Shown here piece after piece: positions 5,907-6,344 of a stretch of DNA of 6,344 bases. Origin of the DNA: an uncultured Mucispirillum sp. GTDB taxonomy: Bacteria; Chrysiogenota; Deferribacteres; Deferribacterales; Mucispirillaceae. Location: contig CALADT010000297.1 of assembly GCA_937890655.1 (NCBI GenBank), forward strand, positions 1 to 6,344, given 5' to 3'. The notes under the pieces are model-generated. The model saw only the letters and a program-made list of their open reading frames with translations. It was not told where the DNA came from and did not search any database. Each line of letters opens with the position of its first letter. Within the stretch, counting starts at the first letter, position 1. The position numbers and the translations under genes were made by a program.

Positions 5907-6344
5907 AAATTTTTTATCATTTCATTAATATATGATTCATATGTTTCCTGTATACATACTTTATCTATATTACAGCTTTCAAAGTTGTGTTTAAAATCGT
6001 TTCTAATATTATTTAATTTTTCTACCTTATCTTTATTATTTTTTATACTACTATAAACACTATAATACTTACTACTGCTTATTTTATCATACATTCTTAA
6101 TATATAGCTTTCGCATATGGTTGATTTTTCAATATTTAATAGCTCCACACATTCAAAAGAAGGGTTGGCTTTAATACTGCCTGTTACCTTATTTCTTATT
6201 CTACTATATTTCCATAAATCATAACTTTTTATTGATTTATCACTTTTATTCACTTCTATTAAACTATACTCTGGGTTATTTAAAAAACTAGGGTTATAAT
6301 AATTTAAATGAAATAATATAGTATTATCTGTATCTTCTATATTT
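5903..6344 (-). CDS. Unrecognised protein, C-terminal 146 residues (runs off the right edge)
   Basis: The frame is open from the right edge (first full codon at 6343-6341) to TAA at 5905-5903. A GTG at 6253-6251 could be taken as a start, but the frame continues unbroken for 30 codons upstream with protein-like composition (including HLNYYNPSFLNNPEYSLIE), so this is the end of a longer protein. The visible part is hydrophilic, with no membrane segment, rich in Lys, Asn, Ser and Tyr, and has four cysteines (one in FECVEL, one in TICESY, two in ESCNIDKVC). The YNPSFLNNPEYSLIEV stretch followed by IKSYDLW faintly resembles the end of secreted calcineurin-like phosphoesterases (sphingomyelinase type), where an NNPG-like turn precedes a strand; this is a guess. 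It converges on btuC and seems unrelated to the B12 operon. Confidence 0.7.
   Translation of the reverse strand, partial: NIEDTDNTILFHLNYYNPSFLNNPEYSLIEVNKSDKSIKSYDLWKYSRIRNKVTGSIKANPSFECVELLNIEKSTICESYILRMYDKISSSKYYSVYSSIKNNKDKVEKLNNIRNDFKHNFESCNIDKVCIQETYESYINEMIKNF

Noticed and set aside
5906..5923. GAAAT...ATTTC inverted repeat after btuC as a terminator
   Set aside because: Only five A/T-dominated pairs with a loop of eight; too weak to call.
6251..6253. GTG as the start of a complete 116-residue minus-strand protein
   Set aside because: The same frame stays open for 30 codons to the window edge with protein-like sequence, so the gene is partial and the GTG is most likely an internal Val codon.

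Overview
The window is strongly A+T-rich. It codes for an outer-membrane TonB-dependent receptor and a TonB energiser, so the host must be a diderm (Gram-negative-type) bacterium of low GC. Fusobacteriota, Deferribacterota (Mucispirillum-like) or Brachyspira-like hosts would all fit; the sequence alone does not decide, and no taxon is claimed. The central theme is vitamin B12 (cobalamin) uptake under riboswitch control.

Layout from left to right. (1) 1-246, minus strand: the N-terminal 82 codons of a small unrecognised lipoprotein that runs off the left edge. (2) 247-791: a dense non-coding control region. It carries two complete cobalamin riboswitches pointing away from each other, one on the minus strand (aptamer about 357-505) upstream of the lipoprotein and one on the plus strand (aptamer about 615-757) upstream of the transporter operon. 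Each is preceded by a sigma70-type promoter, and the two -35 boxes (540-545 minus, 582-587 plus) lie back to back only 36 bp apart. Each aptamer is followed by a small hairpin whose loop can pair with a loop of its own aptamer (L5-L13 kissing) and that overlaps a possible Shine-Dalgarno sequence, so control of translation initiation is the likely mechanism. (3) 792-5906, plus strand: five tightly packed genes, btuB-tonB-btuF-btuD-btuC, separated by 1 bp or overlapping by 4 to 8 bp, surely one operon. (4) 5903-6344, minus strand: the C-terminal 146 codons of an unrecognised protein that converges on btuC, with overlapping stop codons.

How it works together: BtuB binds cobalamin at the outer membrane. 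TonB, probably with ExbB/ExbD encoded elsewhere, transmits the energy for release into the periplasm. BtuF captures the vitamin and passes it to the inner-membrane importer BtuC2D2. When cellular cobalamin is high, the plus-strand riboswitch should mask the btuB ribosome binding site. The minus-strand riboswitch places a lipoprotein of unknown function in the same regulon, which makes it a candidate new cobalamin-capture or processing component. An oddity there is that the riboswitch hairpin sits on the ribosome binding site of a 9-codon mini-ORF rather than on that of the lipoprotein.
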